A stretch of 64,000 nucleotides of DNA, from contig NC_088779.1 of the NCBI RefSeq assembly GCF_954871325.1, positions 21,764,846 to 21,828,845 on the forward strand, written 5' to 3'. The position numbers and the translations under genes were made by a program. Below the pieces are notes generated by a model that made no database searches, was not told the origin of the DNA, and saw only the letters and a list, made by a program, of their open reading frames with translations. This stretch comes from Gordionus sp. m RMFG-2023. Its lineage: Eukaryota > Nematomorpha > Gordioida > Chordodea > Parachordodidae. Positions 23,941 to 37,200 of the stretch are shown piece by piece. The first letter of the stretch is position 1; each line of letters begins with the position of its first letter.

Positions 23941-24007
23941 GCTTTTTATTTAGACACCTTTTATTGATATCATATATATATTTATAAAAGGTGTCTAAAT
24001 AAAAAGC
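23941..24007. repeat. Perfect 24-bp inverted repeat hairpin
   Basis: The left arm 23,941-23,964 (starting GCTTTTTATTTAGACACC) and the right arm 23,984-24,007 are exact reverse complements, with a 19-base A+T-rich loop. Possible roles are a cruciform, a small-RNA precursor if transcribed, or the remnant of a palindromic mobile element. No flanking duplication was seen. Confidence 0.8.
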
Positions 24008-24344
24008 AAAATATAAATTTCGAAAACAAACTCCTCTTTTTGCCTAAAAACACAGGTAAAGTAATATAGGCATTAAAGGCTCAAATTGGCACCAATATTT
24101 ATTGTATTTTGATAGCCCTTTAGAGATTGCTTTTATCTACAATATGATATATTATATATTTTTTTACTATAAATAGTTTTTGAGATATAAGCATTTTAAA
24201 ATTTTAAAAATTCCTAAGTGGTTCTTTTTTTGTACCGCCCTTACATCTCAAAAACCAGGTGTGCTAGCTATCTAAAATAAACGACTTTCTTATTTTTTTA
24301 CCTATCTAAATAATTCCAAATTTTTTTAACAATTTTAAAAGGGG

Positions 24345-24610
24345 TCGGCCGAATTGTGATCAATTTGACGTGGAATGGCCCAGCTGATAAAAATTTCCCT
24401 GAAGTCTAGGAGCTTATCTGTAAAATCAAGCATATACATAAAACTGGTGTTTGTAGTTATAAATTATTAATTTATTTAACCCCATCAAATATAAATATCC
24501 TTTCAGCAATAAATTATCCTGCTATTAAATTTTATCGTAACTCCATGCAGAATATTAAACTCCAAGAATCTAAATTTACCTGGTTTGGGATAACCGTAGC
24601 AGGAAATTAG
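24345..24610 (+). pseudogene. Unidentified coding-like remnant, one stop
   Basis: One + frame is readable for about 88 codons with a single TAG. It contains RIVINLTWNGPADKNFPEV before the stop and then IHKTGVCSYKLL, NYPAIKFYRNSMQNIK and SKFTWFGITVAGN, ending at TAG 24,608-24,610. Composition is protein-like. Family unknown. It lies about 600 bp upstream of the first NDUFS2 exon found but does not resemble a mitochondrial presequence and has no matching splice phase that I could show. Confidence 0.3.
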
Positions 24611-24685
24611 CATGGCTTTTGTTATGCTGCGTTTTTGTTTTTTTTATAAAAATCAAATATATATTATGCGTCTTATTTATCAAGC

Positions 24686-25115
24686 CATAGGCGTATCCAG
24701 GATTGATAAGGGGAGGGGGATTTATGTGCGTTTTTGCTTATAAATATTACTTTAGTCCCACTTATTGTATGACTTTTGCTATATCAGACATTTATAAAAA
24801 TAATTCTGGATTTTCATTTAACTACTTTTTTTCTAAAAATTTAATTATAGTCATTATTTTAAAATGTAATTATCTTTTATTAATTTTTCACTCAACTTCT
24901 TTTTAAATAGATGTATTTTATACATATTAGGTACTGTGTAGTGGGAAACTTATTATTTTCTATAAATGATATTTATAAAAACAGGTAAATTTATAATGAA
25001 GGGCCGTATAAATATTTGTAATGGTTATTATTTAGCATTAATTTTTTGATTATAATTTTCGGGATTTATATTTCGATTTCAAAGTTTCCCCTCCCCATGT
25101 GATTTTTATGATTTG
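24686..25115. repeat. GGCGTAtCCAGG-type decayed MITE
   Basis: The left side reads AGGCGTATCCAGGATTGATA followed by GGGGAGGGGG; a mirrored CCCCTCCCC block stands at about 25,088-25,096. This resembles the MITE family with proven ends at 35,235-36,168. Ends are too decayed to define a target duplication. Confidence 0.4.
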
Positions 25116-25202
25116 GCTTGACGAATGCTTAAATTATTCAAATTATTTAAAGTCCAAAGATTTAAGTTTTTATATAAGTTAAATAAAAATAATTTTTCTT
25201 AG

Positions 25203-28200
25203 TACACGATATGCACATCAATGGTTTCCTGACGCCAAATGGTTTGAAAGTTATGTTGGACCCTCCTTATTTCCAGATGATTTTGATACAAGATGGAAAC
25301 CTCCTATTCCATTCCGTAGATTATCATTTTTAATTTAAACTTTTCTAATTAAATTTCTTATATGAGATATTTTTATATATATTTTATGAAGTTTTATAAA
25401 GGATGAGTTTTAAACTTGAGTTTGAAGTTATATAATAAATAAATTTTGAATGCTATATCAATGTTATAAATTGTTAGTATCCAAACCAGCTCCAGAAATG
25501 AATATTAAAACGATGCAGCTTAATTTTGGACCTCAACATCCAGCTGCCCATGGTGTCCTCAGACTAATATTACAGCTTGATGCTGAAGTAAAATTATGAA
25601 TAAAATATTTTTAGATTATATTTTATAAGCTGCATTACATAATCATAAATTTAGAAAATAAGCAAAACATGAATTTTCAATTGATGGCTTATATTAGACC
25701 TGCCAGATTCTCAAATTTAGTTTTTCAAATTTTTAAAAGTAGGAATTACAAAGATGCATTTATCACATTTTTTGTAATTTTTTATTGTAAATCATATCCA
25801 GAAAGCCCTATGTCTAACTGACAATGCTGTGGTCTCATGTGAATTTTTTTATAGCATTGTTTTTAAAGGGGGCTTTGCCTCCTCCCAACCTTTAATATAC
25901 TTTTGGTCCACTTTCACCTGGTTTTGGCCGAGCTTTCTTTAATAGCTTATTCCTATTATACATGAATATTTCTTCTATTTTTGCATAAAAACATATATAA
26001 AATGATAGGTTAACTATGCAGCTATTCTATTTTTGGATAAAAACATATATAAAACAATGAGTTAACTATTGTAGTTATTACGTTTTAAATAAGAAAAACA
26101 TTATTACAACCTGATAACCACATTTTATTTTTAGAAATGCACATTTAAAATCTAATAGCCAAAGTAAAGGTGATAACTCCTGTTATATTTCTTCATTGAA
26201 TAACAATTACTATTAACTTTTCAAATAATGTGCCCAACCCTGGTAGTGTCCATATTATAGAACTGAAGAATCTCATGACATATATTAAGTATTGATTACA
26301 CTTGTTATTGCACTTGGTTTAGTAATTATTATCTTGTGTTATTTAATTACCACAAGTTATATTTAATTAGTTTCATTTGACCCCAACTATTGAATTTCTG
26401 TAAATACAGGGAATTGACATCATAATTTTTTACATAAACATTTTTCAATTGTGAAACCTCCAAGGGTTTTTCAAAAATATCGTTGATATTTATTTCATCA
26501 AAATGCTTCAGATACAAATATTGTACATTAATTATAGTTCTTTGTTCACCAAAAACTGTTGTGGTTAAACTATATAAATTGATCATTAGAAAAAATACTT
26601 CCATAAAGATCAAAATGATCTGTGTATATGCATTTTTGCATTCATTGCTGTGCATGCTCCTTGTTCTTTTTTTAGCATTTCATTTTGTGCCCAAATGCTA
26701 TCTGATAAATTTAAATCAGAAATCTTTTAATTTAAATTTGAAATAATTTTTATAGTATTATTTTGAAAGCATGTAAAGGTTATTAGAAGAATTGGTACCT
26801 TAGAACATTTTCCTGGTAATAAAATATATAAATTATTGCTCAAAGATATAATGAAAGCTGCCTAATTATTTCAAAAAATTTAGCTACTGATAAGGTTTTC
26901 GCCTCAAACGATTATTTAATTATATACTGTAGCATATTATAACAGACTCTAGTAACTCATGTGTCTCTCACCTTATTTCACTAATTTTTAAAGCCTTTGC
27001 CTCTTACTTTGGCTAACTGAATTATTTAAAAGGATAGAGCATCCATTCTTTTATCTGATCCGCCAGATCAGCTGTTATCTTGTGTATTATATATTTGCAA
27101 ACTATTTCTCTTGTTAATCATTTTTAGGGCTAGGTCGATCCACATATTTTTTTATCGATATTTTCGATATTGATTCAAAACCAATCCAATATTTATATTT
27201 TTTTACCATCTCCCTTTCAACCAAATGTAATTAAAAAATCCATATTTTCTATACACAAAATAGAATTATGCATTTAATTTTATTTTAATATTTTTATTTC
27301 TACAATTAAGACTATAATTTTTTAATAATATATCCATTTTATTTTGAATAATATATAATATGTTGATATGAATTATAAAATTGTAATATTTAATATATAA
27401 AATTATAATATATTAGATTTTTTAAAATAAATATGAGAGCCTCTAGATTTTCTGGCAATAAGCTTCTACGATATGAGGAGCCATACTTAAGATAGACTCA
27501 GATGGGACACTTGTTGCAGGAGGTTCCAAAAATTTACATGCAAGTTTTGACAATGGATACTTTTCATTAATTCTCCAATATTCAAGTGGATCCATAGGGG
27601 ATATAATATCAATCTTATTAGAGTTATCTAAATAAACACATAAATTACCATTTTTAAAATAGTGGGTTTCATACAAACCCAACCTTTTTTGGGTTTGAAC
27701 AATAATCAGATACCACCCAAACAGGCCAATCATAACCCAACCAAGCAATACTAGATAGAATATGATATGAAAAATATGTTATTATACCGTCTAGATATAA
27801 AGATTCCTTTAAATATTTCTTGATTTCCTTCAAGTATGGCAGGTCATCTACATTACTATCGAATTCAATTATTTTATTTGTTACTACTCTTTGAATTTGT
27901 TAAAGATGAAAAAATAAGTTTTTTTCCCCCTCTTTTATTATGGTTAAGATGAAAAAGTGTTTTTTATCCCCCTCTTTTGTTTATGTTAAAATTAAATAAA
28001 GTTTTTTAATACCCCTCCTTTGTTTACAATAAAATGAAAGTTAAAAAAGGTTTATCTTTTTGGTCCCTCTCTTGTTTTAAGTTAAACACAGTGTAAGTAA
28101 AACATATGGCTTTTGTGTTTTCTCTCACTTTACTGGATTTCTTACTTTAGGAGTCCTCAGTAAGGTGATCCGAAAATATGAGTTAGACCGTTGGGTCCGG

Positions 28201-31200
28201 GAGACCACCCTGCATCCCAAGGTATATTTTGAATTTCGGGAAGTATGGGGGGTAGGTTTTATCCCCAATTATGTACGTACGATAAAACTAACACAACTCG
28301 TTTCCACGTAAACGTTCTTTTATTTCACTTTGCGCCAATTTAATTTTAATTTATAATTGCGCCTTTTATTTTCCCTATAAAAGGGACGAATTTTTTATAG
28401 TTTCCATACACTTTATTTTTTTCTGTAAAATAATTTTGAAAATCTTTATTAATATAAACTTTTTTAGTTTTGTAAAATTTTGATAATAATTATTTTAGTT
28501 ATTTTGTTAAACAATAAATTTTGATAATAAATTATAATGACTACGACCCGATCTCAAAATCATTTAAACGAAGTGTCTCAAAATTCTTCAGATTTTCAAT
28601 TTAAATAAATAAAATTTAGGGGGTGTTGTGCATTTCCATTGTTTTAAAAATTATTTAGAATTTTTTAAAAAAGATTTAGAATCCTTCAATTTTTATAAAA
28701 ATAAATAAAAAGTCTTTTGAAATATTATAATAATGTAAAATAAACTATATAATAAAAATATATATAACATAATAAGCAAAAAAAGTAAAATGATAGGATC
28801 GGATCTGTTTTTTATAGGTATCGGCCCGATTCTATATTTTTTAATAGCGCTAAATATCGGTGCCGATCCGATCCCATATTTAATGTTAGAACACAGCCCG
28901 ACTTATCTTCTTTTTTAAAATTAAATTTTTTAATTTTACCTAGAATAGCATACTTATATTAATGGTTGTCTTTGACATTAGATTTATTAGAAAATCTCTT
29001 CCCCTTTTATTGGAAAACTTAAGCCGTCATTTTCTACGTCTTATCCTGAAAATAATAGCTTTTAATTCTTATCATCTTAGGAAATTCCCATCATTTCAAT
29101 TTTTATTTACAAGATTGCCAAGTTTTTATTATGGTCTTACTCAGCAATATCTAAATGAAAATATATTACCATGATATTATTTATTCTAAAAAAAGGAAAT
29201 ATAATAAAAATAACTTTTAATATATAAAATATATGTATCTCCATTTCTTATGATAAAAGATTAATACATTTATTTATTGTTTTGATCTGTTTCATTTTTC
29301 ATTTTTTTTTCCTGATCTGCCTCAAAAATTGACATTTTTTTGCGGCCTCGTGGGCAAAAGGCTCACGTAGTCTTTCAGCCAGTCTGCCTCTGATTAAGCC
29401 TATATTATCTGACCATAATTTTGAGGTGGTATTCTCTGTTACTTTTGTCTTTCATCACAAAGGAGTAAACATAATTTGTCCCATTTTTTTAATTCCATAT
29501 CTTCAGATAAAACCAAATAATACAAAGTTCTTCACAATAAAATATCATGCCTACAAACTAGTTTTTATATACCAATGTGAAACCATTTCAATCCGGTTTT
29601 ATATATCTCTAATTTTTCACTTCCACCTGCATTAAATTAGTTTCCTTTATGTATTCATCTGGTTTAGTTTTGAATAATATCCATCCGGATTTCTAATGTG
29701 TCTTTTGTAATTCTAACTTTTACTATGATATCTCCTTTCATATCTCTTCCCAGAAATAATAGAATGGGCGAATTTGCCATTTTCAATCCTACCCCATAAC
29801 AATTTCTACTCTTTTTTTCTACAATCCACAATAGAGATAGATGCAACCATGCCTGTTAGGCTGAGCAAAATTTAGGGTAGGTTGGACAAATTGTGCAAAA
29901 TATTTTAACGGGCTAGGCCAAAGTTTTTAAAGCAATTAATTTGACTTATGACGTGTTTCGTCATATAAAATTATGGGGCATAAAAAATGTGCCAGGCGCG
30001 TAACCAATGGGGGGGGGGAAATCCCCCCCCCATCGCAAATTTGACTGTTTTCATAAATATCATTTTGGGATCAGGTAAAAATAATTATGCTATAATTCTT
30101 TTTTTTTCTTGATGCACATAAAAAACCACTTCATCCTTCCTGTCCTATAGTTGACGTACATAAGTTTTGATACATTTTATTGCAGAAAACGAACGTCTAT
30201 TAAATAATGTAGAATTGAGAGCAACAGAAAATTCGTTCGTGTTTAATTTAAAGCAATTTGTTTATTTTTTTTTAAATTTTAGATATTCCATAAATTTTGA
30301 AGGAAGATAATTCTTCCTATTCTCTAATAATATAAAATTATCAAAAACAACCCTTCCTGCCCCCCCCTACCCCCTCATAAAAAAATTGAGGATTTTTCCC
30401 TGGGAGTTCTTACACTTGCCCTAAATTTTGCTCCTTTTAAAAAAATATATATATACTTAAAAATTTTTATACTCCACTAAATTATTTACACCCAAAGACC
30501 GTTAAAAAAGCCGACCCTCACATAGGCTACCTTCACCGGGGAACTGAAAAGCTTATAGAATACAAAACCTACCTTCAAGCTCTGCCCTATTTTGACAGAC
30601 TCGATTACGTAAGTATGATGTGCAACGAACAATGCTTTTCTCTCGCCATCGAAAAATTATTGGGAATAAATATACCGGAGAGGGCCAAATGGATCAGGGG
30701 TAAGAATGTACAGTATGTTTTACTTTGTAGTGGGCCTGCACAAATATAAAATATAATAATAAGTTGTTGGCGTCCGATTCATACTTACTATTTGTATAAA
30801 TCAAATGAATGCGAATAATAAAATCAAATCATTATTTGATTCTAAAATTTAATGTTTTTCTTCTAAAATGGGGTATTTTTATGAGGGTGCATTTAAAATA
30901 CCGTAAACATGTGTTGTGTAGACCGATACCAACCAGGATTAGTCAATAGAATATAAAAGGATTCAATCAATATTTTCAGGCCATACCAAGAGCCTTTGAT
31001 AAATTGAGAGGTTGGTGTTAATTATAAATGATTTTATAGGATAGCTTATTACCAGAGATGTGAACCCTTCGGCAAAAAAAAGGTTCCAGGTCCGGGTTCG
31101 GGTACAGGAATAAATTTGAAAAGGACCCGGGTCCGGGTTCAGGGAACATAAAAATAATGACTCAAAATAAGATTTTTTTTCTTTCATTTATTATTATAAT

Positions 31201-34200
31201 ACTTCAATATATACATATTCATAATTTACAAATGGAAAATTTAAAAATGAAATAATTTATATTTTAAATGTTTTATTCATACGCACAATCATAATATCTT
31301 CTAAAATATCATTCTTGAGATTTCCACGTAAAGTAGACAATATATATTTCAAAGATGAAAATACACGTTCTACTCTTACTAAATAGATAGTTATCTTTAT
31401 AAAATTATTGTACTTGTGTCGCCGGTACATTCATGAAAATTCTAGATAATATATATAATTCTGGATATATTGAAGAATTTTCTTCCCAGAATTTTAAAAT
31501 ATTTATATCCTTATTTATTCTCTTAACTTCTGAGAACTTTACTATTAAAGATGCAATAGACATTTTTTGATCCTCCTTTCTATCTGATGATAATTTGTTA
31601 TTTTTTTTCAAAAGTAAAATTTCAAGATCATCAATGTTGCTATCATGGAGTTTTACGTATGCCATAAATCCTTAAGATGGTCATTAGCCATTTGTTTTTG
31701 TTCAATACTCAATAAAACTTGATATTGAGGGTCTAAATATATAGAAGCGTATACAACACTATTTTGCAAATTTTGTTGCCTCGAATTTTCATGTTTTCTA
31801 ATATTTCATATAAAAAGGACTGTAAAATTTTCTAAATCTAATCGGCATCTAATCCATATGCCATAAAAATCAAATAAACATAATTGTTCTGATTGTAATC
31901 TTATAAGGTCCTTTATTTGGTATTAATCATCTTCCGACAAAATGACTTCACATGCTCCTATAATAAAATCGTTACAAATCTTTCAAACTTAATCGTTTTA
32001 GCATCATACAAATTGAGGACCAACGTGTTGTGCATTATCATTTAAATTAAAATATTATTACCTACACTAATGATATCAATCTCTAAATAAAATGGAAGTC
32101 CAGGAAGAAAATTTAAAGAAAAACGCGAAGATAAAATTAATAATTCCACAAAAAAAATTTATATTATTTTTAAAATTTTTTATGACACCTAGAACCCTTG
32201 GACCCTCCACTTTTAAAAAGGGTTCGAGTTCGGCCAAAATACGAGAGTTCAGGGTCCGGGTTCAGGTTCGCATCCCTGCTTATTACCAATAATATAATAA
32301 TTTTTACATATGTCTTATTGGGATATATATCGAATAAGGTATTCGGCGTCTGGAGTCTAAATAATTTATCTAGAGCGATTTAAAAAAATTTAAAATTCGA
32401 TTTAATCGGAAATGTAATTTATTTAGCATGTGTAGAGTATTTACCCTATGAGTTTCAGACAATTTTCATCATAAAATTTTTAGTATTTTTATTTTTTAAT
32501 TTATAATGAAAAATTAATATAGATTAGGAGTAGTTCTAAAGTTTATGGCAAAGATTTCTTGAAATTTACAGTTTGAATACCCCATACAAACTTGACAATT
32601 CTTGTCAAATCAGATTTTTTTTAAATTAAAAAATCTCGTTTAGTAAATTTCAAAATTGAGAAATTTTGAATTTTCACGGATTCCATATATCACTATACAT
32701 ACACCCCCTTAAATAAGGTAATTTTCTTGGAATTAATACAACTAAAAAGCCAAATTTTTTAATTGTGCAAAATGCTCAAAATATTCAAATTTGACAATAT
32801 TTTGTACCGCTTTTTGGCTTTACTTCTAGCAATATTTGAATATGCGAAATTATGGTTAGTTATTATTAATCCTCAAATTATATCAGGGGATAAGTTTAGT
32901 TCCTTTTTTTTTAAAAAAAAAGAATATATATTTAGGTGATACCGATATCCGTATTTATTCGCATTGCACTGCATCAAGATTATAAACGATTTTATTTTGC
33001 CTATTTCTTCAAACATTTTTATTAACAAAAAAAGTTTTATTTGGCGAAATTACTCGTATAAAGAACCACATTATGGGTATCACCACACATGCACTGGATT
33101 TAGGCGCTATGACCCCCTTCTTTTGGCTTTTCGAAGAAAGAGAAAAGGTTAACATGACCTAATATATATTTTTTATTATCATTTTTGCTTTAAATATAGT
33201 TACTTTCAGTCATTTCTAATAAATTAAACTGTTTATTAATTACATTAAATCATTAAACTTTCTAGTTTGTAAAAAAAATTATACCTCTAAATCGCCAAGT
33301 TATAAACATATTTATAAATGAAGGCCGGTAATCTGTTATTTTTTTTATGCCTAAAAATTAGGTCTACATTGATCCACAATTTTTTTACATATCTATGATT
33401 TGCCGATATTTATTTCAAGGGGAACAGATACCGATATTTACATTGATTTTTTTGTCATTATTTTATCATATAAGATAATGGAATAATAAAAATCTGTGAA
33501 ATTTTTTTTAAGAAACTCAGAATCTTAACTTATCCCGACCGATTCTTAAGAATCAAAAAAAGTCTCGAAGCTTTACAATTATAAAAATCTGTTTTATCTT
33601 TAAATTTGTATAAAGGTTTGTAATTATAAGATATATTAGTAGGAAATAATGCTTAATTTATTAATATATAGCCCTTAAATAATAATTATATATACGTATA
33701 ATAATGATGATCAGAATTTTCCCCTATCTATTTTAACATTAATACAAATAAGAATATAAATTAATTTGCTATAATGCTAGCACATTATATATATTATATT
33801 CATATTAAATTTTCTGTATAACAAATATGCATCCTTTAATTGAATAAAAAGTAAAAACAAATTAAATATAAATATCAATTAATAAAATATTGAAATATAA
33901 AATTAATATTTCGGAGATAAAATATTTATATCTTTGTTTAATGAAATTTAAATTTGCAAGATTTTTATTTACTATAAACTCTTTCTTAATAAAAAACGAT
34001 GCAATAAAAATACACAAAAATTTAGGGTAATCTTTTTTTAAAAAGTGGGCACCTTCTTTTACAATTTTTATGGTAAAAAAATATGTACAAAATCGGTATC
34101 GGTTAATTTTCCTAAAAGTTTAATATTAGCTCCCATCCGATACTGGTATTTAATATCGGTACTACCCTACTAAAAATTAAATATCTATTTTATTAAAATC

Positions 34201-37200
34201 GTTCTCCCAATATTTAGCTAATGGAATTCTACGAAAGAGCATCAGGGGCCAGGTTACACGCAGCTTATGTTAGGCCAGGCGGAGTTGCGCAGGTAATCAT
34301 CAACATATTTTTCAAAAAAAGAAGAGAATCGTTTCATATATTATAAATATATTACATTATACCATAATAATAAAAATTAGTTGCACTTTTTGCTATAACC
34401 AGTTTCTGTAAATTTTTTAGATGGCATCCGGTTCCTATAAATTTTAATAGAATAATTGCTGGTTATAATTACGGTTCCAGGTTTTTGGGATTCCAAACTG
34501 TTAAAAACTTTTGCTACACTTATAAAAAGGGGAGGTGGGTGACAATACTTGCACCATTATTTCTTGAAGATTTTATTATATTTTTTTTAAATTATAATGA
34601 TCATTCGCACATTTAGGACCTCCCATTGGGTCTTCTAGACGACATATACGAATGGGTTATGCAGTTCCCTCAAAGGATAGACGAAGTCGACGATTTATTG
34701 ACCGAAAATAGAATTTTTAAATCGAGAACCGTCGATATCGGGGTTGTAACGGCCCAAGACGCCCTTAATTTGGGATTTAGGTATTTTTTCCACCCTATTG
34801 CGCAGAATAAATATTCAAACTAGTGTATCGGGATCTATCAAAAAATAAATTGATTTCCAACTATTTTGTTATTTTTTTTAAATATCGTGTTATGGATATC
34901 AAATTATTTTTTTTTACTAGCCTTAAAAAATTTATAGGTAAATGTATATTGTATATAATATGATTGTAATAAAACATATTAGCAATAATCTTAATATTTT
35001 GTTTACTCCATAGTGGCGTGATGGTGAGGGGGAGCGGAATAAAATGGGATTTGCGTAAATCGCAACCTTACGACGCTTACGATCAAGTTGATTTTGACGT
35101 TCCTGTAGGAATCAAGGGCGACTGTTATGATAGGTTTAAAAAACATGCTTAAATATTAGATTTATCTATCATTTTTCAGAATCTTTTGTTGTTAAAATAA
35201 CGAATACGGTATTAATTAATATACAAACAGTATCATAGGCGTAGCCAGGATTTTCATAAAGGGGGTGGGGGAATTAAAAAATTTATAAAAAGTAGACATA
35301 TAGTTGATTTTACTCTATTATATAGAATTAGTTATAAAATACTAGGTAAATTTTTACTTTTACAGACATATTTGACAGTTAGAGAATATATTACAGTTAA
35401 TAATTTAACATATTTTACTAATCAATGCTCTTGATATTAAATATAGCAACAATTTGCATTCAATTATTTAACGCCATTTAATTATTTTAAGTAAAAATGA
35501 TATTTAAATTTAATCTTCATATTATTCATCCCACAATGTCTTCAAAAGATATTTTCTGATGTCCTTATCAATATTTTATAGTTTTCTGTAAAATATATAA
35601 TTCGCTATATTGGTAAAAAATACTTGATTATCATTTGATAATTAGATATACTGTAAATCTACGACATATAATATTCCACTGTTTGTATTGTGCTTTAATA
35701 TTTTTTTAATTTATGATTTAATTTTTTCAATGTTTTATAATTATATTTTACTTTTATTAAGATAAATAAATTAAAATTACTCACTTTATAAAAAATTATA
35801 TTTGATATATTATATTATTTAGTAATTTTATGGATCTATTATTAATAATTATAATACATTTCACTTCTGTCTTAAGACTTATTTTTGGCTTATATTCCAT
35901 TTATTAAAAAACATTTTTGGTTCATTTTATATATTTATAAATTTATTTTCCCAAAAATCTATATATTATGATTAATAGTTTTATAAAAAAAATCAACTTT
36001 TACATTCTTTCTTTCAAATTATTATTTAAGATAAATGCATACATATTTGAGGGTCAGGGAGTGGGGGGAGGACTAAGGGGGATATTTTTTATTAGCTAAA
36101 AATGATATTTACAATGATAAATTTCTGAAGGGGGGAATTTTCCCTTGCCCCCCTCTGGCTACGCCTATAAACAGTATATAATTTATGGCCTTATATAGAA
36201 ACTGATATTGTGTCTTATTTTATTTCCCCCTTTCGAATAAGTTTAATAGCCTATGACTTAATACAAGACAGAGGCACTCCAAAATGAATCGGATAAATAT
36301 AATATTTTTTGAAGTTGGTCACATTTTTTTTAGCTTGTATAAACTATAATTTAAGTAGTTGAGAGTTGTGAAGGGAATCAACGAAAGATTAAATATTGTA
36401 GAGAATAGTAATAATTAACCATTTTTTAACTAGCTTATTCTTTTGTTTTTGTTTTGGAGGAGGGAAGGGTGGGGGGGGGGGGTTATAGTTTTTATATTAA
36501 TACGGGGTTAATATGTTTTCTTAAATATATATACGTAATAATGTTTTAATTGCTTATGTCAAAGTTTTCTTTATTCAATATCAAAAACCAAAAAATAATA
36601 ATCAATAAAATACAAAATCAAAGTTTTTATAGCCTTTTTTCTTGATAAATACAAATTTATTAATAATTTATTTATTTATGCTACTGATTATATAATAAAA
36701 ATTGATTTCTTTATTTATGATACTAATTGATGATACACAATTAATAATAATGGATTAAACTTATATTATAAACGTAACTACAATTCCCTGCCAAACCACT
36801 TACTAAATACACTCCAACCTTTGACACGCTTCCACCGACAAAAGTCCCACGTCCGGCGTGTGGTTTCCTCAATCTCTGAACCGACATTCAGTATCCTCGT
36901 CCTCCCAGAGGCTTCCCACCTCGGAGTCATTTAATATCACGTCTAACCAGATCCCTAAGTCTAAGCGTGGTTACTACTTGAGATAGCCCGATGCTCGTCG
37001 GATGGGAATTGGCACTGACAGTCGGAAAGGTGGTAACAGAGATAACGAGGTGGCGGATCTGAGGCATCTAGAGGCAGAGCTTGGTGATGTGGGAAGTCTG
37101 GAAATGGAGTAGCTGGTTAGAGATGATATTTAATGACTCAGAGGTGGGAAGCCTCTGGGAGCGAGGATGCTGAATGTCGGTTCGGGGGAGGAAACCACAG

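Larger units (their letters stand above)
27127..28890 (-). mobile_element. Decayed hAT, TAGGGRTGTRC family, with inner insertion
   Basis: The left end TAGGGCTAGGTCGATCC is followed by ATCGATATT words. The far side (28,790-28,890) carries ATCGGATCGG/GATCCGATCC words like the ends of the element at 13,579-14,358. A transposase C-terminus lies on the minus strand at 27,443-27,748. A LTR-like segment and a 45-bp repeat array sit in between. No target duplication could be matched, so the outer limits are approximate. It is in an NDUFS2 intron, antisense to the gene. Confidence 0.5.

Noticed and set aside
24780-25200. Search for the NDUFS2 first exon (presequence) just upstream of 25,203
   Set aside because: No ATG-led frame with a donor in the required phase could be supported; the exon is probably farther upstream.
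27898-28085. Regular repeats considered as a CRISPR-like array
   Set aside because: Imperfect contiguous tandem units without unique spacers, in a eukaryotic intron.
31053-32278. GGTTCGGGTTC-type words suggested a tRNA B box
   Set aside because: They are subterminal repeats of a hAT element with a perfect 8-bp duplication; no cloverleaf could be drawn.
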